From Rhyacophila brunnea (taxonomy: Eukaryota; Arthropoda; Insecta; Trichoptera; Rhyacophilidae): a stretch of DNA of 64,000 nt. The number at the start of each line of letters is the position of its first letter. The first letter of the stretch is position 1. Made by a program: the position numbers and the translations under genes. Below the pieces are notes generated by a model that had not been told where the DNA came from, did not search any database, and saw only the letters and a list, made by a program, of their open reading frames with translations. The stretch covers positions 62,001-126,000 of the forward strand of contig JAGYXB010001572.1 of the NCBI GenBank assembly GCA_022495005.1, given 5' to 3'. Positions 48,403-59,345 of this stretch are shown one piece after another.

Positions 48403-48830
48403 CATGGGCCCCACATCGTGAAGCGGGCCCCCAGTCTAGGATCTTTGGCGCCCCCCCCCTACCTATCGCTAAGGATAAAGGCAGTGCGATGCTCTACAGT
48501 ATCGCTTTCCAAAAAAAAAATGGTGTACGCGGAAAAAATAATGTGCATATTTAATGTTTTATTGTATATTTTAATACATCCATTTGAATTGTGGAGATGT
48601 CCAATATTGATACACAATTAAGAATTGTATATATCGTACAACGACATAGTAATTTTAAATAACAATATTATTGAAGAAAAATAGCCCGCAGGCGACTTTT
48701 TTTACTATTAAATCGAATTTGTGATGTGTGTTTATCTCACTTATCTGGTCGACTCGACTCGCCGGGCCCCTCCTGAGCCCGGGCTTCCAGGATAGAGCCC
48801 TGACAGCCCCCCCCCCTTGTGGGGGCCATG
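48403..48830. mobile_element. CATGGCCCC-family element (perfect 8-bp TSD)
   Basis: catgggccccacatcgtgaa.../...cccttgtgggggccatg, flanked by TTTATGAC at 48395-48402 and 48831-48838. It lies just downstream of the 48025 exon. Confidence 0.92.
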
Positions 48831-51800
48831 TTTATGACCATAAATTATTTTAATCGAAATTTAATGAGGTTGCCTAAGCAGCCGCGTGTCTATTGTTTTG
48901 GTAGAATAATATTATGAGGCCAAATAAAACACGAGACTCACGCGAGACAAGAACGGACGATACCGTACTGCGTCGCGCTCGCCTACTACAGCACTCCTCC
49001 CACTAGGCAATTAAATTACGCATGTTATTGTTGACGCGCTCATTGCATCAGTTTGTTTATTTATTTATGTGTGCAATGTTTAATGTGTACCATGCCTCCC
49101 GAAAAAAATTGTCTCTTCGTGGATAGCTGACGATCGTGGAACATTTACGTACGACGGAAATATTATTTTCATGTCGAGTTTGCGAGAAAAATATTTCGTG
49201 CACAAATAAGTTTCAAATAGACCAGAATTTTTTTTTATTGTTTAATACTGCTCACTGCTGAGCTGTTGATTAATTTTTAATTACCACATTTAAATAGCAT
49301 TTTAATTATATTAAATGGCCAGGTAACGCAAACGCGCCAGTCGCGGTGTCAGCACTAAATGTGTTGCATAATTTGACACTTTTCATCCATATTTTAAGCA
49401 TTTTTCATACATATTTCAAGATTTTTATGTTTCATAAAATCCGGTCTCTACTCATTAACATCACCTTGAATTTCGACGTCAAATTTTGTGCGCTTTCATG
49501 TGTGAGCTTTGTATTAATAATGAGACAACCATCCGATGGTTTTGTGAGGCACAACGACTTTGTTTTAACGTCAACGTCTTTACAGTTCTTATACTTAACA
49601 TTTTTCACCGCAAAAAAAGACAAACCCATGATAGCCGTTGTTTCATAACGTCATAACAAGTCATAACATTAAAAATATCACCACATAACAGATTAATAAA
49701 TAGAATTCCGATAGGCTATATTCAAACACTACATTTTGATGCAGGGTTTTAAATGTGTTAATGTCCTACGAAAATGAAACACACGTTATGCACGTGCAAT
49801 AGTGTGTGTAATACACAAATATTAAATGAGCGCCAATGCATAAACCGATAGCAGTTGTCAGTATTCGACGTATGACGTATTCCTGACACGTTTTAAGTTT
49901 ATCCCGGTTCTTCCTTACTCGAGATCGGTTATCTGCTTCTCCTTACCTGTTTGGTATTTCAGTTCCCAATATTTTTGAGTTCCCTGAATATCACGTTATG
50001 ACTGCTCAATAGTACACTAATGTTAAGAATTTAAGCATTCTTTGTAATGTTTAAACTAAGTGTACTTCTTTATCGTCACTTTCGTGCGAAGACAGCTATC
50101 GGTTATGGTGATTTATTTTTCTAGTGCAAGCATAGAGTTTTTAAGTAATGTTTTTGAAAGTTATTATGAAATCAAAAACTGATTAATTACCAGACCTGCT
50201 CTGACCAATGTTGCCAGATAAAATTTTCTAATCTCAGTAGATTAAAAAATAGTATCAGGAAAATGACAAAAATTAATGAAAATTAACGATTTTACTAAGT
50301 GCCTAACCTTTAAAGCGGGCATATTGAATATCACAAAGATCTTTAAAAAAAAAAAAACATTTTTTCTTCTTCTGGCCAAGGCAATACTGACTATGTAATT
50401 GCGGCATCAGTTTTGCGGTTTTCTATCAAAAAAATATTTTCTATAATAATTTATTGACCTGAAGGTCTAAGAGTCCAAGAACCAAGACCCAAGACCCAAG
50501 ACGTAAGACGCGTTGCGCCTACGGCAACTAAACGACACCTAAAGTGGGGAGAAAGATCATGTTAACGCTCGTGTTTGAACATGTACCGAACCGAAAAAAA
50601 AGATTTTTTTCAGTTCGGTTCCGGTTTTCGCTCTGACAAAAATAACTGTTTTTACGGCTTTCCGGTTCGAACCCCTGATTAGATGTTTGCTGTGGGAAAA
50701 CGTAACTCGAAGTATTTCACTGATGCTTTATAATATTATGTCAACGTAAGTATTTATTCACTTATTACGTTATTAGTTCTGTTATTGGCTTCTATTAATT
50801 ATTGCGTTATTGATTTTAACATTCTATTCAGCAGCACTTAAATTATTCTTTTCAAGACGATGATTCACATGTTATAATTAATCAAGTCAATAATTAATAT
50901 GTTTATTACTAGAATGCCAGTAATGATGGATTAATTATTTACAAAACAGCTTGTTATTAATTGTAAATTATAATACACAATATGTCAGCAGTCTGCGTCA
51001 GGTATAGAAAATTAATAGTGACGTATTAATATTATAAAATACCTAATTTACAATACACTCGATCAATGAATGAAATAAGTAGTAAATTAGATTATTCTTT
51101 AAGATTTTTTTTATTCTTCTTCTCTGGCACTACAGTCACTGCCCGGTCCTTCTTCTCTTTCAAAGTCTCTTTATAGGCTGTCAAGCCACCGATGCCTTGG
51201 TTTCCCGGACTTCGTTAGCGCTTTTTTGTTCTTATTCATTCATACGTGTCACGTTGTCGGCCTATTAATTGCAGACATTGACTTTCGATAAATCTGACTA
51301 GATCATAGGGCTCATGATTATAGTGACAGTTGCCAAGTGCCATCCTTGCAGATTGACTGCGCTCAACACTCATCAGTTTCTGACAATCGACGAAGCTCAG
51401 GATTCATCTCGGTTGCGTTTTGATTTTATTTTGCCGTATTAGACCGTAGAGTCACCTATTATATTATCATTTATGACACTACAACCCTTCGCGGGTCTTG
51501 GCCCCTTCAAAAACTTCCTCCATCATGGATTTCAAGTTATACACATTTATATTTTTTTTAAAATCGATGTTTTTAAAAATATATATAAAAAATATTAAAA
51601 CGATGAATTAGTTAAAAATCTACACCACATAAAATCTAAAACTTAATAAACTAAATTTTAATAATAAATATGGCCATAAAATATAATGTAATAATAAGAT
51701 TTGACCCTGCAACGAATTCACATTTTATTACATTTTTTTTACAATTGCCAGTTTATCTTTAAATTTAAAAAAAATAAAAAATCTTTTTAGTGTTTTCAGA

Positions 51801-52044
51801 TACATATTTATTAATTACTACAGTTAAAATTGTAAATTATCAAAAAAAATCTCAAATTGCAAGCTTCGTATTTTTCCGTTAGGTGCCTCTTTTCGCCTCT
51901 GATAGTATAAGCATCCCCCTTAAATGTGGATTTGTATCTTATTTACCTAGCCAAAATAAAACAAATTATAAGTTAAAAAAAAATATAGGTATAAATATAA
52001 CAAAGCAAATTTTAATAATTTAAATTTAAAATTTTATTATGTAT

Positions 52045-53000
52045 TCATCATCATCACCAGCCTGAATCTATTCACTGCTAGATGAAGGCCTCGCTAATCT
52101 CCAAGTTGATTCCACTTCTCTCGTCCCTGTGCGTTGCGTTGCCAAGTTTTTCCGCAGAACTTTATCATTTCATTGATCCAGCGGCCTCTAGATCTACCTT
52201 GCGGATGTTTTGTACCTCTTGGATACCATTGGATGAATAAATTTGTCCAACGATTGTTCTTTCTTCGACCTATGTGTCCAGCCTATTTCCATTTGAGGTT
52301 TTTAGCAAACTCTATCACATCATTAATCCTTGTCTGTTCCCTTATCCACTTATTCTTCTTTTTGTCCGTTTGCGTTATGCCCAGCATGCACCTTTCCATT
52401 CCACGTTATGCTACTCTAAGTTTCTGGATCTCTCTTTTACTTAGGGTCCATGTTTCACACGCATGTGATTACGGGAAGTACACACTGGTTGAACACTTTG
52501 CACTTTAGGCACAGTGGGAGGTCATCAGCCTCCATAGACTCTGTTTCAGATAGACACTCCAGATAGATGACACCTGGCCCGCAAAGCAGTTGAACATGAC
52601 TTTCTTCTTTGACACATTTATTTTCAAGCCTATTTTGTTGCTTACTCCAGCGAGTTCCTGCATTCTGCTTTGGAGGTCTTCTGAGTCTTGCAAACTACTA
52701 TTTATTGTCATCGGGAAAGCGGAGATGACTCACATATTCTCCATTTATGGGGGCCCGCGTGATTCCAGTCAAGTTCTCTAAATAAGTCTTCAAGTGTAGC
52801 TGTAAATAGTTTAGGTGAGATTGTATCACCTTGTCGGACTCCTTTGCTGATAGGAAATGGTGGCGATGGTTTATGGAGATGTTGTTGCGCTACTGTATAT
52901 ATTATTAAAATATTTATATAGCGCCCGGGGATTCCTTGATTTCTGATGCATCGATAGTATCGGTATTTATTTCGAACCCTTTCTTCATAGTATAACATGG
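52045..53000 (-). pseudogene. RTE-like non-LTR retrotransposon, reverse transcriptase remnant
   Basis: Minus strand. From about 52998 it reads a reverse-transcriptase segment with KGVRQGDTISPKLFTATLED. It continues with INGEYVSHLRFPDDN (the catalytic FADD box with Ala replaced by Pro and a nearby stop). Then come RMQELAGVSNKIGLKINVSK and a C-terminal GRWINEMIKFCGKTWQRNAQ block ending at a stop at 52094-52096. A (GATGAT)n 3' tail lies at 52046-52058. The 5' part is missing, and stops and frameshifts are frequent. RTE-type elements encode one endonuclease/reverse-transcriptase protein; only its 3' half is here. Confidence 0.85.
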
Positions 53001-54100
53001 ATATGGCAGCTGTATATTCCTGTTACCTCTGATTTTCTGATGGGACTTAATATGGTCCATAGTGCTGTATCCTCCTCTAAAGCTCGTTCTCCTGGCTGGT
53101 TCTCGTCTAGTACATATTGCAGACGGTTTGAGAGAATTTTATCTTAGTGGATTATTGGATTTGCATCCTTCTGCCTCTAAGGTAGGTATGGCACTTGCAT
53201 CTTTATTCTATGCATATCTTGGACTAGGACTTCCATCTCTCTGCCTCTAATAAATAAAGCCTTTAGCATGACTATTCTTAAAAAAAATCATTTTCCCCAA
53301 AAATGGAGTTGCATCCGCCTGCCTCTGAGGTACAGATATTATGTGAAGCCATTTATTATAATAAATTGGTTTAATCAATTGCAAAAAAAAAATGCAATTT
53401 TTATCCATTATATTGAACATCGTAACTATAAATGCTTTATTTCAATATTCAATTCAATCTCTAACATAAATTATAACCGTAGAATTAGCAAATAATTGTA
53501 TTTTATCATTTTTAAACAACATTACGTTTTGCGTAAAAAACAGAAATTCCTAATTCTCCGTGGTGCAATGTTTAAAATACGATAAGGTAATATATGTAAC
53601 ACAAATAATTATTACTTCCCTGCTTATTCACCTTTGGTTGGTTGATAAAACTATGTATTGTTTTTTTTTTCAATACACAGTTTATTCTATGTAATCATTA
53701 TTATTTTCAACGTGAAACAAAATGCTCCAACGACACATTTTAAGCTGATGGCGTTTCTTATCAATAATTCATTTGATACACATTGTCAGTTATAAAAGCC
53801 AGTTTTACAAATGTATCTGTAACATTGTTGTTCTGTGAACATAAGTAATTAACACTTAATATATATATAATTATACGTGGAATTAAATATGTATCTAATT
53901 ATTTTTAGATAACCTAATCTTTTGTTCTGTTGTCTTTACTCTATATTGCAGGTATGTGGGGAAGCTAATTATAATTGTGTAATTGTCGAAAAATGTCAAT
54001 GACACATGGCTATTAATTTTTGTCTATGGGTGTCCAACTGGTTGACGAGAGAGCGATTGTCAGTGTTTATGATTAATTAAATCGTCTCTACGAGCATAAT

Positions 54101-54361
54101 GCCCGTTTCAGACGGGATACCGGTGTCGCGCTGTCGACGCGTGTAAGGTACACTTTTCCGTCGGCCGCTACAATCTCAAGCCGCCGATACACTTGTTTTT
54201 ATTACCGCAGCCAGTTTTATGTTCTAATTTATAACGCGAAATTATGCGTTGACTCATTAGCTCTGGGCGTTTATAAACATAATACAAAGGCCTCTTTATT
54301 TGAATACAAAGGCCTCCTTATTATATACGAGCACGACACCGGTGTCCCGTCTGAAACGGGG
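54101..54361. mobile_element. palindromic element, GCCCGTTTCAGACGGGA ends, copy 1
   Basis: gcccgtttcagacgggatac.../...ggtgtcccgtctgaaacggg. It shares ends and interior (ccgccgatacacttgttttt) with 56175-56494. The target duplication is unclear here. Confidence 0.8.
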
Positions 54362-54474
54362 GTTGCTAAACCGGCTAAACTATCCTAAGAGCATTAAGTA
54401 TGTTAGTTAGTTACATGGGAGGGGTTTGGCAATTAGAATATTATGTACTTTTTTGTCAGGACGTGCGTCAAGAA

Positions 54475-54667
54475 TGATTTGCTGTTTCAACAGCCTTTTC
54501 AACAGACTGGCCCCAACTCTTCTCGTATTCTACGATATGCAAGGCTTGTGGCCAATGGAAACCCCGTAGCACTCATAAATTAGTACTACTATCCAATGTT
54601 TACTGTAATATTCCGATGCGTCATATTTAAAAGACAAGACGGCGCGGACGACACAAACGGACACTAA
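54475..54667. repeat. unclassified repeat, relative of 39560-40200
   Basis: tttcaacagccttttcaaca, attctacgatatgcaaggct and ccgatgcgtcata-type blocks align with 39560-40190 and lack the CATGGCCCC insertion. Confidence 0.65.
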
Positions 54668-54851
54668 GACCCGTTTCACAAGGGACACATGTGGCAAGCC
54701 ACCATCGTGGCGAGTGGCGAGTGGCCGCATTTACGCATAACTGAATGGGCGCGTTCAGACGGGGACACACGAGTGTAGCATTCGTTTATATGTAAATGCG
54801 GAAACTCGTCACGCCGGTGGCGCCACACGGGTGGCCCGTGTGAAACGGATC
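54668..54851. mobile_element. short TIR element, GAxCCGTTTCACA ends (TAA flanks)
   Basis: gacccgtttcacaagggaca.../...ggcccgtgtgaaacggatc with TAA on both sides (54665-54667, 54852-54854). 184 bp. The cccgttt tip resembles the 54101/56175 family. Confidence 0.7.
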
Positions 54852-55640
54852 TAAGTCATTTGATTTTTCGATCGAAAATAGGTGTCTGTTTTAGAAACGT
54901 GGCGAGCACTGTCCTTACAATTAATGTCTCGTAAAGTCCACGTCGCTATAGGATTGGTTTGTCGAATATCCGTTATCGATCTTTTAATGCAGAATGATTT
55001 TTTTGTATCTAAATGGACCAGAACTATCCTTTTCTTTAAATTGCTTTGTAGTGAAAACAGCATTCATAATATGCTGTAAAAACAACAATTTAAATACCTT
55101 CATGTATTTAAATTTAGGATAATCAAATTTGTTTTTCGTCTCCTGAACATTTGACATTTGGTCTATTCGACAAACCAATCCTACAGCGACGACTTGTAAT
55201 ATTTTAAATTATCATTCATAATGACTGCAGCAGTCATCTTTAAAACAATTATTATTGTCTGTATGTAATTAATTTTTATAATGACTAATGATGATTCATT
55301 ATTCTATAGGCGTCTCCAATTAAAATATTATTGACTACTCACTAGACAAAATAGACCCATTTTGTATTTTATCTGTCGCGAATGTCAGCCAATGTCAATG
55401 TTATTAAAATAGGAAAGAGTGTAATAAAAAAAAGTCAATTAATTTATTAAGATTCTCATGCTCTGTTCTGTAACGCAACTGGTTAATAATTTTGCATTGT
55501 TTTAAATGATTAGCTGGCTCAATAATAAATCAATTTGTTTAACAGTGTTTTAATTGGAGTTTTACTCTTGTAAACAGTTCGTTTTATGTTGGCAGTTTTA
55601 TTGGACGAAATCGAAACAAACATAATGTTTTAGTACATAT

Positions 55641-55849
55641 CGTCACTGTTCTGGCAGAAGACACTAATTCTATTGAGTTAGTTATACCAAAATGTTCCTT
55701 ATTTCAAACTTTACCGTCTGGAAACCTTATTAATAAATAAACAGTCTTTATTTTAAAGTCATCCTTTTTACGATTACTTTAACAACTTCAAAGTCAAATT
55801 ACTCAAAACTAGTATTCTCCAGTTAGTGTGTTCTGCCAGAACAGAGACG
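55641..55849. mobile_element. MITE with 4-bp TSD (CGTCACTGTTCTGGCAGA family), copy 2
   Basis: Ends cgtcactgttctggcagaag and the complement of ctgccagaacagagacg, flanked by ATAT (55637-55640, 55850-55853). It carries a short stretch (tttaacaacttcaaagtc) absent from copy 1. Confidence 0.85.
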
Positions 55850-56174
55850 ATATTATATACAGTATTCCTAACTGTCGTTAACTAAATTATAGCAGAAAGA
55901 AGATACGCAGGTTAGCAGAAAAATATTAGAATTTTAAAAAAGTAATTTTTATGTAAACAAAAATTATAAACAAAATGGGACATACATGTAGCTGGGAATT
56001 TGTAATTCTATATCTCTACGCGTACAATTAAAAAATATTGGTACCTAATTACCATGTGATCATCGCTTAAATAATATCATATATTACCAAATGATTTGGA
56101 CTATAAATAAATAGAAACTTAGGGCTAAAGCACACCGCGAGTGGCCGTGTGATGCGCAAAGCAAGTGTCGTTTA

Positions 56175-56494
56175 GGCCCGTTTCAGACGGGACACCGGTG
56201 TCGCGCTCGTAATAATTAAGGAGGCCTGTGTATTCTAAAAAAGGGGGCTTTGTATTATGTTTATGAATGCCCCAGAGCTAATGAGTGAACGAGTGCCCGG
56301 TACACTTTTCCATCGGCCGCTACATTTTCAAGCCGCCGATACACTTGTTTTTATTACCGCAGCCAGTTTTATATTATAATTTATAATGCGAAATTATGCG
56401 TTGACTCATTAGCTCTGGGGCGTTCATAAACACAATACAAAGGCCTCCTATATTATATACGAGCGCGACACCGGTGTCCCGTCTGAAACGGGCC
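56175..56494. mobile_element. PIF/Harbinger-like MITE, GGCCCGTTTCAGACGGGA ends (TTA duplication)
   Basis: ggcccgtttcagacgggaca.../...tgtcccgtctgaaacgggcc with TTA at 56172-56174 and 56495-56497. Subterminal ends contain the self-complementary gacaccggtgtc. No transposase. Confidence 0.85.
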
Positions 56495-57049
56495 TTAGGC
56501 TTCCTTCGCAGTGCGCGCATCACCCAGCCGCTTGCAGTGTGCCCTTTTGACATTTGAAATTATTTTGTAAGCTCATGAAACATGGTAAAGTTTGTAAACT
56601 CCACAAATATTAATATCGCTCAGTTTCATTCCGATTTCCTTTCATATATAATGGCGGCCATTTTGTATGTTTATTGTGATCACTTACTTGGGTATCTACT
56701 GTTATAAACTGTTTTACACAAATTTTACATAATCTTTCATATAAATAATAATGCCAAAGTGTAGTATTCATTATTGACTGTTTATCTACGGACCGTGATG
56801 GGTTGTCTTTTTATACGCCCTGCAAATTGGTAAATAAACATCATAGCAGTAGTGTGAAGTTCCCTGCAAATGAACCTGCAATACGAAGTCAATTAGCCGA
56901 CTTAATCAGTGGACCTGTCGTCCTTTTTTGCTTAAATTTCATATATTTTGGCTCAAACTTTATAGAAGAAGGTTTTTTCAATAATTTTGATAATATAGTG
57001 TTCCTAACTGTGATTAACTAAAATAATTACAAGATAAAAAGAATTATAT

Positions 57050-57475
57050 GCAACGTTTTTAAATTTTCTGTTGAATCATATAAACTTGACTTGACTAGCT
57101 TAAACGATCAAAAAAAATTGTACTTAATAGAAATACTACTGAAATGTCATATTGATTTCCATAGTAACGCACGTATATATTAATATTAATAATTTAGTTG
57201 CTCGGACCCACTTAGCAACCAATAATAGTTTTACTTTTTACGGATTTCTTCCGAATTAACTTTTCATAAAAAACAGAATTAACTGAAAATGAAATCAATT
57301 CTACTTAAAGATGGCTAAAAGTATTAAAAAAATGCATTGGCATCGTGTTCTGATATATTCTAAAAGTTTCAAATGTCTAGTTAGTCGGGAAGTTAGTTAA
57401 AAATCGATTGCAAGATTTGTACCGGACAAACAACCACCGGACAAATAAGAATACGAGCTAAGAAAAACGTTGTAA
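57050..57475. repeat. unclassified repeat, inverted partner of 31610-31985
   Basis: Reverse-complement copy of 31610-31985, slightly longer because of small insertions. With its partner it brackets the exon at 48025. Confidence 0.8.
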
Positions 57476-57710
57476 AATGACAGTGCTAGAGAAGATTTGG
57501 GAAACCAGCATTTAAACTAAGTAATTTTTATGGAAGCAAAGATTGTGGACAAATGTATTTTATTTTTCGGAATTCAGGGAGGCCTGAGCTATGTGGTAAG
57601 TTTGGCCCTGGTCATAAGTTTAGTTTTTACTGTAAATTAACCTGCAATATGATTTTTTTAAAGTTTCTGCCGACAATACTTATCCAATCTATTGTGTGTG
57701 TTATTTTCAG

Positions 57711-57870
57711 AGAAAAGTTATGCGGCTATCTGCCGGCGCGAGCGCAGGGCTACATGTGGTCGCTGGTCTTCTCCAGCTCGGTCCACGGCTTCTCCCTTAA
57801 TTCCATGTACCGCAAGATGCAGCGGGTCGACAGTCCAGTGCTGTTGGTCATTCAGGATACCGCATACAAC
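57711..57870 (+). CDS. mtd: mtd/OXR1-family gene, TLDc domain exon (LPARAQGY block)
   Basis: Exon of 160 nt between acceptor ttattttcag and donor AAC|GTAAGC. The first base completes the Arg codon from the previous exon, then 53 codons read EKLCGYLPARAQGYMWSLVF through SSSVHGFSLNSMYRKMQR to DSPVLLVIQDTAYN. These are the classic TLDc blocks: LPAR-x-x-GY-x-W, SxxHGFSLNSLYRK and PxLLVIxDT. TLDc proteins (OXR1, NCOA7, TLDC2, mEAK7) bind the peripheral V1 part of the V-ATPase and protect cells against oxidative stress; Drosophila mustard also affects innate immunity. The open frame runs on into the flanking introns, so the apparent larger ORF at 57553-58044 is not the protein. Confidence 0.95.
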
Positions 57871-59004
57871 GTAAGCGACATTTTCATTCGGGCATCGCTC
57901 ATATCAGAACACTACTACTGTGACCGCACCAAACCTAAATTCGATATAAATAAAAAGAATTTTAAGTTATACACATTATTAAATTGTGCAAGTATATTGA
58001 GACTTAAAAACTTACTTACTTTAACCTTGATTAAAAAAATTTAATCAAGGTTAGTAATGACAAAGGCCAGTCGCCAATATTTGTGAAATTGTTGCATGAC
58101 TATTAGTTAACTTCATTGTAATTAGGTAGGGTGCAAGTGATAAAATTGGTAAACTACATTGGCTGGAATCTGGTGGATGTATGACATTAATACGCAATCA
58201 TTCAGACCGAAAAAAATTTGTAATTGTTCTAATCATTTTTATTTGAATTTATGAAATTCTTATGCGGGCCCCCACATATCGCTACGATTCAGGGCAGTAG
58301 AAAATATAAAATTTGTGTTATTTTCATTCCTATATTATTTTATGCAAATCTACATGTAAATAACATAATATTTCAGGACTATCTGAAGAGATTACGTTAT
58401 TTTAAACTATCACAACCATAGAGATATTAAATAAAAAGAGTGGCAAGGAATCGGCTTTCTTATACAACTGAATGAAGCAGGCCAACATTAGCCGACAACT
58501 TACGAGAAATAGCGACGCGATAAATAAAATTCAGGGCATCACGGAGGATTTACCTTGGTCATTATAATGTACCCATATAATATAATGTTAACGTGGAAAT
58601 TTTGCCCCAACTTGATAACCAGCCCGCCTCATCATACCAGCCTGCTTCACCATACTTTCATATAACCTGCCGCCCCTAGATCACAACTGTCAAAGCTCGA
58701 CTTTTTTACTCGTTCGTTGATTGTCAGTTGATCAGTAGCAGAGCATAGACAAATCGGACGATTTATTATCCTCAGACTTTTGCGCTCGTCAATAGAGCAC
58801 CTGCGTAACAGATAATGTTCTTGTTAGAATAAAATGACATAGTTCGAAATTCATATTTGCTCATCGTTTAGTTCCCTGGTGTAAAATCTGCAGCTAAATT
58901 AATCATTTCAGTTTACCATTGACTACTGTTATATTTAGGAAAAAACACAACTTTAAATTTAAATTGATGTGCAAATTACAGAAAATCAAATTTTCATTTT
59001 GCAG
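57871..59004 (+). other. 1.1-kb intron of the TLDc gene
   Basis: Intron between two TLDc exons. It contains an inverted repeat at 58021-58053 (12-bp stem) and a scrap of the CATGGCCCC family at about 58263-58300; nothing else is recognised. Confidence 0.85.
58021..58053. repeat. intronic hairpin, 12-bp stem
   Basis: taaccttgattaaaaaaatt followed by the complement taatcaaggtta; simple inverted repeat in the 57871-59004 intron. Confidence 0.7.
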
Positions 59005-59345
59005 GTATTCGGAGCCCTCACATCCTGCGCTCTGCATCCATCCGAGCACTTCTACGGCACCGGAGAATCCCTCCTCTTCTCGTTCTGCGCAAGTCCCCCG
59101 CAGCAGGCAACATCCCCTGCCAGAAGGGGCCCCCATCCCTCTACCGGGACCTCGCCTCCTCCTCATTCCCCCAACACCACACTCACGGCTACTACGGACG
59201 GAGGTGCAATCCCCCAGGAGAGTGGGACTGCAACGGATGAGGCGCCCGCTTCACCAGCAGTTGGATTCCGCGTCTGGCAGTGGACAGGGGACAACCAGTA
59301 CTTCATTAGGGGGAGTAACGATAATATCTCCATCGGGGCCGGAGA
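59005..59345 (+). CDS. mtd: mtd/OXR1-family gene, TLDc domain exon with 59-residue Pro/Ser/Thr-rich insert
   Basis: Exon of 341 nt with acceptor cattttgcag and donor GGAGA|GTGAGT. It starts in phase 0 and ends with two bases of an Asp codon. Residues 1-28 are the TLDc block VFGALTSCALHPSEHFYGTG-ESLLFSFC; the last 26 are FRVWQWTGDNQYFIRGSNDN-ISIGAG. Between them (59089-59265) lie 59 in-frame residues rich in Pro, Ser, Thr, Ala and Gly that TLDc domains normally lack: FSF usually runs within a residue or two into the FxVFxWTG strand. The segment has no stop, and removing it as a GC-AG intron (gcaagt at 59089 to cag at 59260, 172 nt) would break the frame. I therefore read it as a genuine low-complexity loop. 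Alternative explanations are unrecognised splicing or an assembly artefact. Confidence 0.9.

Larger units (their letters stand above)
48144..57710 (+). other. 9.6-kb intron of the TLDc gene
   Basis: Between donor 48144 and acceptor 57710. It holds a CATGGCCCC element (48403-48830), a decayed RTE-like element (52045-53000), three TTA/TAA-type palindromic elements (54101-56494) and a 4-bp-TSD MITE (55641-55849). It also holds the second copy of an unclassified repeat (57050-57475). I see nothing clear in 48840-51100 and 53000-54100, apart from short retrotransposon scraps near 51120-51200 and 51475-51540. Confidence 0.8.

Noticed and set aside
57553..58044. 163-codon open frame
   Set aside because: It is the 57711-57870 exon read through both splice sites; flanking parts have AT-rich intronic composition.
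59089..59260. GC-AG intron removing the TLDc insert
   Set aside because: gcaagt...cag boundaries exist, but excision removes 172 nt and breaks the frame; neither nearby acceptor restores it.
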